A DNA stretch of 64,000 bases from JBQSUQ01 sp052384575 (lineage in GTDB: Bacteria > Pseudomonadota > Gammaproteobacteria > Enterobacterales > Pasteurellaceae), in the NCBI GenBank assembly GCA_052384575.1, contig JBQSUQ010000015.1. One strand, 5' to 3'. Below the pieces are notes generated by a model. That model searched no databases. It was given only the letters and a program-made list of their open reading frames with translations, and was not told the DNA's origin. Below, piece after piece: positions 42,432 to 50,576 of this stretch. How positions within the stretch are numbered: position 1 is the stretch's first letter; the number at the start of each line of letters is the position of its first letter. Both the position numbers and the translations under genes were made by a program.

Positions 42432-43814
42432 ATGAAGTGGAAAAATGTTATAAAAAAGTGCGGTGTATTTTTCTGTATTTTTACCTATGCCTTTGCTGCG
42501 CAATCATCAGATCAAGACAGCTTCTCCATTCGATTAAAACAAGCACCATTAGTGGCAACATTGCAACAACTTGCGTCTGATTATAATACAAATCTGATCA
42601 TTGATGATGAGCTAACAGGCACATTGTCCTTGCAGCTAGAAAAAACGAACTTGCAGCAATTATTAAAATCAGTCGCCAAAATAAAAAATCTGGAACTGAA
42701 TAAGGAAAATGGTATTTATTATTTAAGCGCCACGACATCGAGTGCCATAGTATCATCCGATCCAAATATCCCTTTGAATCCTTTATCTACAGAACCGAAT
42801 CTGAAAACAGAAACCATCAAACTTCATTTTGCTAAAGCCTCAGAAGTGATGAAATCTTTAACTACAGGCAACGGCTCATTACTGACCGCTAATGGCAGTA
42901 TCGCTTTTGATGATAGAAGCAATCTGCTTATTATTAAAGACGAACTCTCATCACTCCAGCATATTCGTAAACTTATCAAACAATTAGATCAACCCATAGA
43001 ACAAATTGCCATTGAAGCAAGAATAGTGACAATTTCCGATGAGAGCTTGCAAGAATTAGGTGTTCGTTGGGGGTTATTTACCCCAACTGAACAAGCCCAT
43101 AAGGTATCAGGCGGCTTAGTAGCTAATGGCTTTAATCAAATAGCAGAGAATTTGAATGTGAACTTTGGTGCTGTCAATACGCCAGCTGGGTCTATCGCAT
43201 TACAGGTAGCTAAAATCAATGGTCGATTGTTGGATTTAGAACTGACAGCACTCGAAAGAGAAAATAATGTCAAAATCATTGCAAGTCCTAAATTACTGAC
43301 AACCAATAAAAAATCCGCCAGTATTAAGCAAGGTACTGAAATTCCTTATATTTCAATTAATGAAAAGAGCGGCTCGCAAAGTGTGGAATTTCGTGAAGCG
43401 GTTTTAGGACTTGAAGTTACCCCGCATATTTCACAAGATAATTCGATCTTATTGGATCTGATTGTTAGTCAAAATTCCCCTGGACCATTTGTTCATTCAG
43501 GAGAAGGTGAAATACTTACCATTGATAAACAAGAAATTAATACACAAGTTTTCGCAAAAGATGGGGAAACCATTGTGTTAGGTGGTGTATTTCAAGACAG
43601 TATGACAAAAGGCATTGATAAAGTCCCTCTACTCGGTGATATCCCAGTGGTGAAAAAACTATTTAGTAAAGAAATTGAAAAACACAAAAAACGGGAATTA
43701 GTGATTTTTGTCACACCACATATTTTGAAACAGGGACAATCCCTCAAAGAATTTGAGAAAAGTCGCCAAAAAGACAGGAATTTACTTAATCCGAAAGGAA
43801 AATTAATTCAATAA
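42432..43814 (+). CDS. comE: Competence secretin ComE (PilQ-like)
   Basis: ComE is the outer-membrane secretin through which the DNA-uptake pilus passes. The 460-residue precursor has a signal peptide ending near AFA. Short N-domains follow (FSIRLKQAPLVATLQQLASD is a secretin/TonB short domain; SNLLIIKDELSSLQHIRKLI an N1-type). The secretin core is from about 195 to 430, with VPLLGDIPVVKKLFSKE and ELVIFVTPHIL, the C-terminal signature. In H. influenzae comF follows comE; here it does not. Confidence 0.93.
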   Translation: MKWKNVIKKCGVFFCIFTYAFAAQSSDQDSFSIRLKQAPLVATLQQLASDYNTNLIIDDELTGTLSLQLEKTNLQQLLKSVAKIKNLELNKENGIYYLSATTSSAIVSSDPNIPLNPLSTEPNLKTETIKLHFAKASEVMKSLTTGNGSLLTANGSIAFDDRSNLLIIKDELSSLQHIRKLIKQLDQPIEQIAIEARIVTISDESLQELGVRWGLFTPTEQAHKVSGGLVANGFNQIAENLNVNFGAVNTPAGSIALQVAKINGRLLDLELTALERENNVKIIASPKLLTTNKKSASIKQGTEIPYISINEKSGSQSVEFREAVLGLEVTPHISQDNSILLDLIVSQNSPGPFVHSGEGEILTIDKQEINTQVFAKDGETIVLGGVFQDSMTKGIDKVPLLGDIPVVKKLFSKEIEKHKKRELVIFVTPHILKQGQSLKEFEKSRQKDRNLLNPKGKLIQ

Positions 43815-43816
43815 AA

Positions 43817-43844
43817 AATTAGGCGGTGAATCCACCGCCTAATT
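43817..43844. terminator. acpP terminator shared with comE
   Basis: A 12-bp stem (AATTAGGCGGTG with its complement, loop AATC) lies 6 bases after the acpP stop; the T-run is on the minus strand, so it serves acpP best. Confidence 0.82.
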
Positions 43845-43850
43845 ATGAAA

Positions 43851-44081
43851 TTATTGATTATTTTGAACGTAATCAATCGCTGATTGAACTGTTGTAATTT
43901 TCTCAGCTTCTTCATCAGGAATTTCGATATCGAATTCTTCTTCTAAAGCCATTACTAATTCAACTGTATCTAAAGAGTCAGCACCTAAATCTTCAATGAA
44001 TGAAGCTTCAGATTTTACTTCTTCTTCTTTAACACCTAGTTGCTCAACAATGATTTTTTTTACGCGTTCTTCAATGCTCAT
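43851..44081 (-). CDS. acpP: Acyl carrier protein AcpP
   Basis: AcpP carries growing acyl chains on 4'-phosphopantetheine. The 76-residue acidic protein has the attachment serine in GADSLDTVELVMALEEEF (Ser36 region). It is nearly identical to other gammaproteobacterial ACPs. fabG lies 250 bases upstream on the same strand, a gap long enough for an own promoter. fabF, next in E. coli, is absent; comE is convergent. Confidence 0.97.
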   Translation of the reverse strand: MSIEERVKKIIVEQLGVKEEEVKSEASFIEDLGADSLDTVELVMALEEEFDIEIPDEEAEKITTVQSAIDYVQNNQ

Positions 44082-44331
44082 GTTTGTTTCCTATTGTAGT
44101 TTGCCCAAAGGGTTAGGGCTATAAGTGTATGTATTTTTATAAAAGTTGCAAGTGTTTTCTCACAAGGTCAAACCTCAAATTATGAAAAAATACACCGCAC
44201 TTTTGTAAACAACACATATTAAAAATACTGCTATGTGTTCCCAACTACATAACCTTAAGTCAGCTTTGAGTTACATAGTAATTGGAATTCTAACACTTCA
44301 TATTTATTTTGGCTAGCTTTATCCCTAAGGA
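44082..44331 (-). promoter_or_regulatory. fabG-acpP intergenic region
   Basis: This 250-base AT-rich gap most likely holds the acpP promoter. One USS core lies near 44194. No ORF, tRNA or strong terminator can be seen. Confidence 0.35.
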
Positions 44332-45060
44332 TTAAGCCATATACATACCGCCATTAACATGTAATGTTGTACCAGTAATATATCCTGCATCATCAGAGGC
44401 TAAAAATGCCACTGCTTTTGCGATATCCTTTGGCTCACCTAAGCGACCTGCAGGTACAGCTGACAAGGTTGCGGCTTTTTGCTCTTCTGTTAATGCATTC
44501 GTCATATCAGTAGCAATAAAACCTGGCGCCACTACGTTGACAGTAATTCCACGTGAAGCTACTTCTTTGGCCAATGCTTTGCTGAAACCAATTAAGCCTG
44601 CTTTAGCTGCACAATAGTTTGATTGTCCTGGGTTACCCATTGAACCAACAACAGAGCCAATTGTAATAATGCGACCAGCACGTTTTTTCATCATTGAACG
44701 TAACATAGCTTTTGAAAGATAGAAAACAGAAGTTAAATTAGTTTGTAGAATATCAAACCATTCTTCATCTTTCATGCGCATTAATAAGTTATCGCGAGTA
44801 ATACCCGCATTGTTAACTAAAATATCAATATCGCCATGATCTTGCTTAATTTGCTCTAACACTGCTTCAATTGAGGCATGATCTGAAACATTTAATACAA
44901 GACCTTTGCCCTGTTCTGCCAAATAAGCCGAAATGCTTTCTGCTCCTTTTTCAGAAGTGGCAGTACCAATAACAAATGCGCCTTTAGCTGCTAATTCTTC
45001 CGCGATTGCTCGGCCAATACCACGAGTCGCGCCCGTTACTAATGCAATTTTACCTTTCAT
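44332..45060 (-). CDS. fabG: 3-oxoacyl-ACP reductase FabG
   Basis: FabG reduces beta-ketoacyl-ACP with NADPH. The 242-residue short-chain dehydrogenase has TGATRGIGRAIAEEL at 9-23, the catalytic serine in GSVVGSMGNPGQ near 137, and YCAAKAGLIGFSKA with Tyr/Lys near 149. It follows fabD by 43 bases. Length and sequence are normal. Confidence 0.97.
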   Translation of the reverse strand: MKGKIALVTGATRGIGRAIAEELAAKGAFVIGTATSEKGAESISAYLAEQGKGLVLNVSDHASIEAVLEQIKQDHGDIDILVNNAGITRDNLLMRMKDEEWFDILQTNLTSVFYLSKAMLRSMMKKRAGRIITIGSVVGSMGNPGQSNYCAAKAGLIGFSKALAKEVASRGITVNVVAPGFIATDMTNALTEEQKAATLSAVPAGRLGEPKDIAKAVAFLASDDAGYITGTTLHVNGGMYMA

Positions 45061-45103
45061 CTTATGTTGTCCTTAAAATTAAATCGTTGTTTCTTTCGCC
45101 CTA

Positions 45104-46042
45104 TTAAGATAACGCTTCTTGTGCATTATCTAATGATTTAATATCATTCACTGCCACAGCTGAAAGCTCTTTCACTATGCGGCTTGTTAAACCAGTTAAT
45201 ACTTTATTCGGTCCCATTTCCACTAAAACTTCAACGCCATTCGCTGCCATTTTTTCTACAGTTTCAGTCCAACGAACTGGGCTATAAAGTTGGCGTACAA
45301 GTGCGGTGCGAATTTCAGTATTTTCTGTTTCCGCTTTCACATCCACATTATTGATCACATCAAATGCAGGTGCTTTAATCACAATATTTTCTAAAGATAC
45401 TGCTAATTGATCTGCTGCTGGTTTCATTAACGCACAATGAGAAGGTACGCTTACTGCTAGTGGTAATGCACGTTTTGCACCCGCTTCTTTACAAGCTGTT
45501 GCTGCTCGTTCAACAGCCGCTTTCGCACCTGCAATAACCACTTGTCCTGGCGAGTTAAAGTTCACTGCAGATACCACTTCACCTTGCTCTGCTTCAGCAC
45601 AAGCTTTGATAATAGCATCATTATCTAAACCAATAATCGCATACATTGCACCCGTACCTTCTGGTACCGCTTGCTGCATAAGTTTTCCACGTAATTCTAC
45701 TAATTTAATTGCATCTTGGAAATCTAATACACCCGCACAAACTAACGCAGAATATTCACCTAAGCTATGGCCTGCCATCATTGAAGGTGTTAACTCTGGA
45801 TATTTTTGTTGCCATACACGATAAATCGCTACAGAGGCTGCTAAAAGTGCGGGTTGAGTTTGCCAAGTTTTATTGAGTTCTTCAGCTGGTCCTTGTTGTA
45901 CTAATGCCCATAAATCATAACCTAATACATCAGAAGCCTGTTTAAACGTCTCAATAACAACTGGATATTGATCTGCCAGTTCAGCTAACATACCAACTGC
46001 TTGTGAACCCTGTCCTGGAAAAACCATTGCAAATTTTTTCAT
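45104..46042 (-). CDS. fabD: Malonyl-CoA:ACP transacylase FabD
   Basis: FabD moves malonyl groups from CoA to ACP. The 312-residue protein begins MKKFAMVFPGQGSQAVGM. The nucleophile Ser92 lies in GHSLGEYSALVCAG, and the catalytic His in VSVPSHCALM near 200. It is between fabH (67 bases upstream) and fabG, the standard order. Confidence 0.97.
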   Translation of the reverse strand: MKKFAMVFPGQGSQAVGMLAELADQYPVVIETFKQASDVLGYDLWALVQQGPAEELNKTWQTQPALLAASVAIYRVWQQKYPELTPSMMAGHSLGEYSALVCAGVLDFQDAIKLVELRGKLMQQAVPEGTGAMYAIIGLDNDAIIKACAEAEQGEVVSAVNFNSPGQVVIAGAKAAVERAATACKEAGAKRALPLAVSVPSHCALMKPAADQLAVSLENIVIKAPAFDVINNVDVKAETENTEIRTALVRQLYSPVRWTETVEKMAANGVEVLVEMGPNKVLTGLTSRIVKELSAVAVNDIKSLDNAQEALS

Positions 46043-46109
46043 ATTTGATCCTTTTTAATGATGAAAATGGTGCGTTACCGCACCAATTTTGAAGATTATA
46101 ACTAATTTG

Positions 46110-47060
46110 TTAGAAACGTACCAATGCTGAACCCCAAGTCCAACCACCACCAAAGGCTTCAAGCAATAATAATTGTCCTCGTTGAATTCGTCCATCACGA
46201 ACAGCTTCATCCAACGCTACTGGCACAGTTGCTGCACTATTATTACCGTAGCGATCAAGAGTAATCACAACCTGTGACATATCCATTTCTAATTTTTGTG
46301 CTGTTGCACTAATAATACGTAAATTCGCTTGATGAGGAACTAACCAATCCAAATCTGATTTTTGTAACTGATTGGCTTCAAGGGTTTCTTCAACCACGCT
46401 AGATAATTGGCGAACCGCAAGTTTAAAAGTGGCATTGCCTTGCATTTCAATAAAACCTGAACGTTCTTGACCGCGCTTTTGTTGTGGTAAAGACAGCATA
46501 TTGTCCATATCAGCGGAAGCATGGAGATGTGTTGAAAGGATACCTTGTTGTTCGCTCGCTTCAAGAATAACGGCACCAGCACCATCACCAAATAGCACTA
46601 CGGTACTACGATCGGTTTCATCTAAATAACGAGAATTTAAGTCTGAGCCAACAACAAGCGCTTTTTTCGCTTGACCATTACGCACAAATTGATCCGCAAC
46701 AGAAAGAGCATAAATAAAACCAGTACAAGCTGCAGCTACATCGAAAGCTATCGCATCTTTAATGCCTAAAATCCCTTGAATTTGACAAGCTGCACTTGGA
46801 TAAGCATGGGAATTTGTAGTTGTACCTACCACAATGAGATCAATATCATTTGCATCAATATTGGCCATTTGTAAGGCTTTTTGCGCAGCATTGGCACCCA
46901 TTGTTGCAACAGTTTCATCCTGAGCAGCAATGCGTCTTTCCTTCATACCTGAACGGGTAAAAATCCACTCATCAGAGGTATCAACCATGTTTTCCAAATC
47001 AGCATTCGTACGAATTTGACTTGGTAAATAACTTCCTGTGGCTAAAATTCTGCTATACAT
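46110..47060 (-). CDS. fabH: 3-oxoacyl-ACP synthase III FabH
   Basis: FabH starts fatty acid synthesis by condensing acetyl-CoA with malonyl-ACP. From the ATG at 47058-47060 it has 316 residues (E. coli 317). The catalytic Cys is in DVAAACTGFIYALSVAD near 112, His in WLVPHQANLRI near 244 and Asn in DRYGNNSAATV near 274. The upstream in-frame TTG extension (MNEDEKD) is not family-like. It follows plsX by 32 bases. Confidence 0.96.
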   Translation of the reverse strand: MYSRILATGSYLPSQIRTNADLENMVDTSDEWIFTRSGMKERRIAAQDETVATMGANAAQKALQMANIDANDIDLIVVGTTTNSHAYPSAACQIQGILGIKDAIAFDVAAACTGFIYALSVADQFVRNGQAKKALVVGSDLNSRYLDETDRSTVVLFGDGAGAVILEASEQQGILSTHLHASADMDNMLSLPQQKRGQERSGFIEMQGNATFKLAVRQLSSVVEETLEANQLQKSDLDWLVPHQANLRIISATAQKLEMDMSQVVITLDRYGNNSAATVPVALDEAVRDGRIQRGQLLLLEAFGGGWTWGSALVRF

Positions 47061-47092
47061 ATCTTTCTCGTCTTCATTCAATTCAGTAAATT

Positions 47093-48121
47093 CTAATATC
47101 GCTGTAAACCGTCCAAAATCTTTTGTGGAATCTGCTGACGGGCTTGTAATGCAGCATCTTTAATTGCATTAGCAAAGGCTTCAATATTGGCACTACCATG
47201 ACTTTTAACAACCACAGCAGTCAATCCAATTAAAGATGCACCATTGTATTGATCTGGATTAATTTCTCTTAACCGTTGGTAACTGTCCTTAAATAATCGA
47301 CGAATTAGCCAACTAAACAAAGGTTTCAACAAATAATTGCGTGACTTTCCTTTTAGTAGGCTAATCACATTAATTGCAGCACCTTCTAAGGTTTTTAACG
47401 CCACATTTCCAGCAAATCCATCACTTACAATCACATCCGCTTTATTATTTAATAAATAATTGCCTTCAATAAAGCCGATATAATTAAGTGCGGTGTCTTT
47501 TGTTAACATTTTCGCCGCATCACGAATAGATTGATGCCCCTTAATCTCTTCTACGCCAATGTTGAGCAAGGCAATTTTAGGATAAACTAAGTTTAGCCGA
47601 TTTTCTGCAAAAATTGCACCCATTAACGCAAATTGATAAAGATTTTCTGCGCTACATTCAATGTTTGCCCCTAAATCCAACATAACACTATTTCCGCCAT
47701 TCAGAGAAGGCAATAGCGCAATTAACGCTGGGCGTTCAATGCCTTTTAATGGCTGTAAAATTACCTTTGCCAATCCCATTAATGCACCTGTATTGCCTGC
47801 GCTTACACAACCTTGAGCTTCACCACGTTGCACTGCCTCAATAGTTAAACGCATGGAAGAACCTTTACTATGACGTAAAGCAGAGGAAAGCATTTGATCA
47901 TTACCAATCACGCGAGAACAATGGCAAATCACTAAACGTTCTTTTAAGTGAGATTTCTTTTTCAGTAGGGAATCAAGTAAGGGATTAATTTGCTGGCTAT
48001 CGCCGAATAAAAGCAAAGTGAGCATTGGATCATTTTCCAACGCTTGAATGGATGCGGGGATAGTAATACGGGGACCAAAGTCCCCGCCCATCACATCTAA
48101 CGCTAGGGTTAGACGGCTCAA
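47093..48121 (-). CDS. plsX: Phosphate acyltransferase PlsX
   Basis: PlsX makes acyl-phosphate from acyl-ACP for phospholipid synthesis. The 342-residue protein begins MSRLTLALDVMGGDFGPR, and has SAGNTGALMGLAKVIL near 105, MLDLGANIECSAENLYQFA near 148 and VIVSDGFAGNVALKTLEG near 240. It sits between rpmF and fabH as in E. coli. Confidence 0.96.
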   Translation of the reverse strand: MSRLTLALDVMGGDFGPRITIPASIQALENDPMLTLLLFGDSQQINPLLDSLLKKKSHLKERLVICHCSRVIGNDQMLSSALRHSKGSSMRLTIEAVQRGEAQGCVSAGNTGALMGLAKVILQPLKGIERPALIALLPSLNGGNSVMLDLGANIECSAENLYQFALMGAIFAENRLNLVYPKIALLNIGVEEIKGHQSIRDAAKMLTKDTALNYIGFIEGNYLLNNKADVIVSDGFAGNVALKTLEGAAINVISLLKGKSRNYLLKPLFSWLIRRLFKDSYQRLREINPDQYNGASLIGLTAVVVKSHGSANIEAFANAIKDAALQARQQIPQKILDGLQRY

Positions 48122-48142
48122 GTTATTTCCTTATAATCGGAA

Positions 48143-48313
48143 TTACTTGTTGATCACTTTACGACCGCGGTAGAAACCGTCAGCAGTAACGTGGTGACGT
48201 AAATGGGTTTCACCACTTGCTTTATCTACAGATACAGCAGCAGTAGTTAACGCATCATGTGAACGACGCATATCACGACGTGAACGAGATTTTTTATTTT
48301 GTTGAACAGCCAT
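48143..48313 (-). CDS. rpmF: 50S ribosomal protein L32
   Basis: A 56-codon gene read from the ATG at 48311-48313 to TAA at 48143-48145. The product starts MAVQQNKKSRSRRDMRRSHD and ends GFYRGRKVINK, clearly L32. The GETHLRHHVTADG segment takes the place of the zinc-ribbon. It is between yceD (22 bases upstream) and plsX (21 bases downstream), the universal yceD-rpmF-plsX order. Confidence 0.97.
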   Translation of the reverse strand: MAVQQNKKSRSRRDMRRSHDALTTAAVSVDKASGETHLRHHVTADGFYRGRKVINK

Positions 48314-48335
48314 TGGCTATACTCCTAAATTTAAG

Positions 48336-48860
48336 TTATTTTTGCTTTAAACTAGCTAATACAGCGAACGGGTTCGGTTTTTTTGCCAAATCGTCTGGCA
48401 ATTCGCCAAAAACCTGTTCAGCCACGGACACTTCACAGTGTTCAGAATCATGCATCGGCACAATCGGCAAACATAAAATTAGTTCATCTTCAATCGTACC
48501 AATTAAATCTATTTCCCCAAATTCATTAAATTCAATGGGTTCATAAATTTCTGGCAATTCATCAATCTTATCTAAATTAGCCACTGGGCTGTAACTAAAT
48601 TCACATTCCAAGGTTTGAATAAAAGGTTGATTACAACGTTGACATTCAAGTTCAACATCGACAACAGCTCGTCCTTTCATCACAACTAATTTTTGTGGAT
48701 CAATGAAAAACGATAATGTTACCTGTGCATCGCTGAGCACTTTTACTACTAACGCAGATAAACGCTTAAGCTGATCAGCGGCATAATAGCCTTCATAATC
48801 TAATCTACGCTGAGCGTCTTTTACTGGGTCAACAGTGAGGGGTAGTTTTACCTTTTGCAT
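48336..48860 (-). CDS. yceD: YceD family protein (DUF177)
   Basis: The 174-residue protein has the DUF177 core: a central VDVELECQRCNQPFIQTLECEFSY split over two helices with the CxxC pair, then DLIGTIEDELILCLPIVPMHDSEHC. E. coli YceD affects 23S rRNA processing or accumulation; the molecular role is not clear. It heads the yceD-rpmF-plsX-fab transcript. Confidence 0.93.
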   Translation of the reverse strand: MQKVKLPLTVDPVKDAQRRLDYEGYYAADQLKRLSALVVKVLSDAQVTLSFFIDPQKLVVMKGRAVVDVELECQRCNQPFIQTLECEFSYSPVANLDKIDELPEIYEPIEFNEFGEIDLIGTIEDELILCLPIVPMHDSEHCEVSVAEQVFGELPDDLAKKPNPFAVLASLKQK

Positions 48861-48972
48861 AGGGCGGCAATATTACCTTTTGCGAGTAAAATAGTCAAAG
48901 GAAATTATCATTTTTTACACTAAAATTGACCTAAAATGAAAAATCTTTATTAAAAACCCTAGCATAACTTGC

Positions 48973-48978
48973 TATAAT
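48973..48978 (+). promoter_or_regulatory. Extended -10 promoter of psd
   Basis: TGCTATAAT (TATAAT at 48973-48978 with the TGN extension) lies 34 bases before the psd start; no strong -35 is present. Confidence 0.55.
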
Positions 48979-49011
48979 CGCCCATCAATTCATATTACAA
49001 AATAAAGGAAC

Positions 49012-49896
49012 ATGATGAATTTATTAGAAAAAACCTTAAATCTCAGCTATTGGAAGCGTGTCAAAATTGCCTTTCAATATGTTATGCCACAAAAATACCT
49101 CACGCAAGCAGCAGGTTGGCTGGCAAAACAGCAATGGGGTGTTGTGACACATTTCATCATTAAATTATTTGCTAAAAAATATCAAATTAATATGCAAGAA
49201 GCAGCGAAGCCAGAATTTAGTGATTACGCCACCTTTAACGAATTTTTTATTCGCCCGTTAAAAGAAGGTGTACGAAAAATTAATGAAGATTCCACCGCAC
49301 TTTGCTTCCCTGCTGATGGGAAAATCAGCCAATGTGGCCATATTTTTGATGAGACCATGCTACAAGCCAAAGAGCATAGTTTTAGCCTAAAAGATTTGCT
49401 AGCTGGCGACGAAGAATTAACACAGGCCTTTAAAAATGGAGACTTCGCCACTATATACTTATCGCCGCGCGATTATCATCGCGTACACATGCCTTGTGAT
49501 GCGACCTTACGCAAAATGATTTATGTACCCGGCGATTTGTTCTCCGTTAACCCATTTTTAAATGAACATATCCCAAATTTACTGGCGCGTAATGAACGCG
49601 TTATCTGTGTCTTCGATACTGAATTTGGTCAAATGGTACAAATTCTAGTTGGAGCAACCATTACGGCAAGTATTAGCACCGCTTGGGCGGGGGTTATCAA
49701 TCCGCCACGTCCAAATAGCGTACAAACATGGCATTACGATGGCTCAATCAAATTGAGCAAAGGACAAGAAATGGGCGCATTCCAATTGGGTTCGACTGTG
49801 ATCAACTTGTTCCAACAAGATCGTGTGACATTCCCACAGGATTTAACTGTCGATAGCGAAACGCGTGTTGGCGAAATTTTAGCTTATAAAAAATAA
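49012..49896 (+). CDS. psd: Phosphatidylserine decarboxylase Psd
   Basis: Psd makes phosphatidylethanolamine, the substrate of EptA above, at the inner membrane. The 294-residue proenzyme has the self-cleavage site LGST (in FQLGSTVINLF near 258), where the serine becomes the pyruvoyl group, and FFIRPLKEGVR and LSPRDYHRVHMPCD. Two ATGs stand together; the second (49015) has better RBS spacing. It has an extended -10 promoter 34 bases upstream and is followed 11 bases later by fklB. Confidence 0.96.
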   Translation: MMNLLEKTLNLSYWKRVKIAFQYVMPQKYLTQAAGWLAKQQWGVVTHFIIKLFAKKYQINMQEAAKPEFSDYATFNEFFIRPLKEGVRKINEDSTALCFPADGKISQCGHIFDETMLQAKEHSFSLKDLLAGDEELTQAFKNGDFATIYLSPRDYHRVHMPCDATLRKMIYVPGDLFSVNPFLNEHIPNLLARNERVICVFDTEFGQMVQILVGATITASISTAWAGVINPPRPNSVQTWHYDGSIKLSKGQEMGAFQLGSTVINLFQQDRVTFPQDLTVDSETRVGEILAYKK

Positions 49897-49907
49897 AAGG
49901 AAACATT

Positions 49908-50534
49908 ATGTCAATTTTTGATTCAATCAAATTAGAAAGTACAGAACAGAAAGGCGGCTACGGTATCGGTTTACAAATCGGTCAACAGCTTGCTGATAGT
50001 GGGCTTGGCGTTTCAGCTGAAGCGGTAGCAAAAGGTATCTATGATGTCTTAAACCAAAATCCACCAGCTTTAGACTTAAACGAAGTTTCTCAAGCATTAC
50101 AACAATTACAACAAAAAGCGGAAGAAGCTGCACAAGCCAAATTTAAACAAATTGAAGAAGAAGGCAGAAATTTCTTAGTTGAAAATGCGAAAAAAGATAA
50201 CGTAAAAGTGACTGAAAGCGGCTTACAATACGAAGTTCTAGTGGAAGGAAACGGTGCAAAACCAACTAAGCAAGATAAAGTACGCGTACATTACACTGGT
50301 ACATTAACTGATGGTACGACATTTGATAGCTCGGTTGTACGTGGCGTACCAGCTGAATTCCCAGTGAGTGGCGTTATTGCAGGCTGGACAGAAGCCTTAC
50401 AACTTATGCCAGTGGGTTCAAAATGGCGCTTAACCATTCCACACAACCTTGCCTATGGCGAACGTGGCGCAGGCGCCTCAATCCCACCATTTAGCGTATT
50501 AGTATTTGAAGTAGAATTGTTAGATATTCTTTAA
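49908..50534 (+). CDS. fklB: FKBP-type peptidyl-prolyl isomerase FklB
   Basis: A 208-residue FKBP22-type isomerase. The N-terminal dimerization domain (GYGIGLQIGQQLADSGLGVSAEAV and a Gln-rich helix near 60-80) is followed by the FKBP domain with VRVHYTGTLTDGTTFDSS near 120, VIAGWTEALQLMPVGSKW near 160 and IPHNLAYGERGAG near 180. There is no signal peptide, so it is cytoplasmic. It is probably co-transcribed with psd. Confidence 0.93.
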   Translation: MSIFDSIKLESTEQKGGYGIGLQIGQQLADSGLGVSAEAVAKGIYDVLNQNPPALDLNEVSQALQQLQQKAEEAAQAKFKQIEEEGRNFLVENAKKDNVKVTESGLQYEVLVEGNGAKPTKQDKVRVHYTGTLTDGTTFDSSVVRGVPAEFPVSGVIAGWTEALQLMPVGSKWRLTIPHNLAYGERGAGASIPPFSVLVFEVELLDIL

Positions 50535-50544
50535 TCTAAAACAA

Positions 50545-50570
50545 AAATAGGCACTAAACAGTGCCTATTT
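50545..50570. terminator. Bidirectional terminator between fklB and deaD
   Basis: An 11-bp stem AAATAGGCACT with AGTGCCTATTT closes the loop AAAC, with T-rich tails both ways. Confidence 0.9.
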
Positions 50571-50576
50571 TATTTA

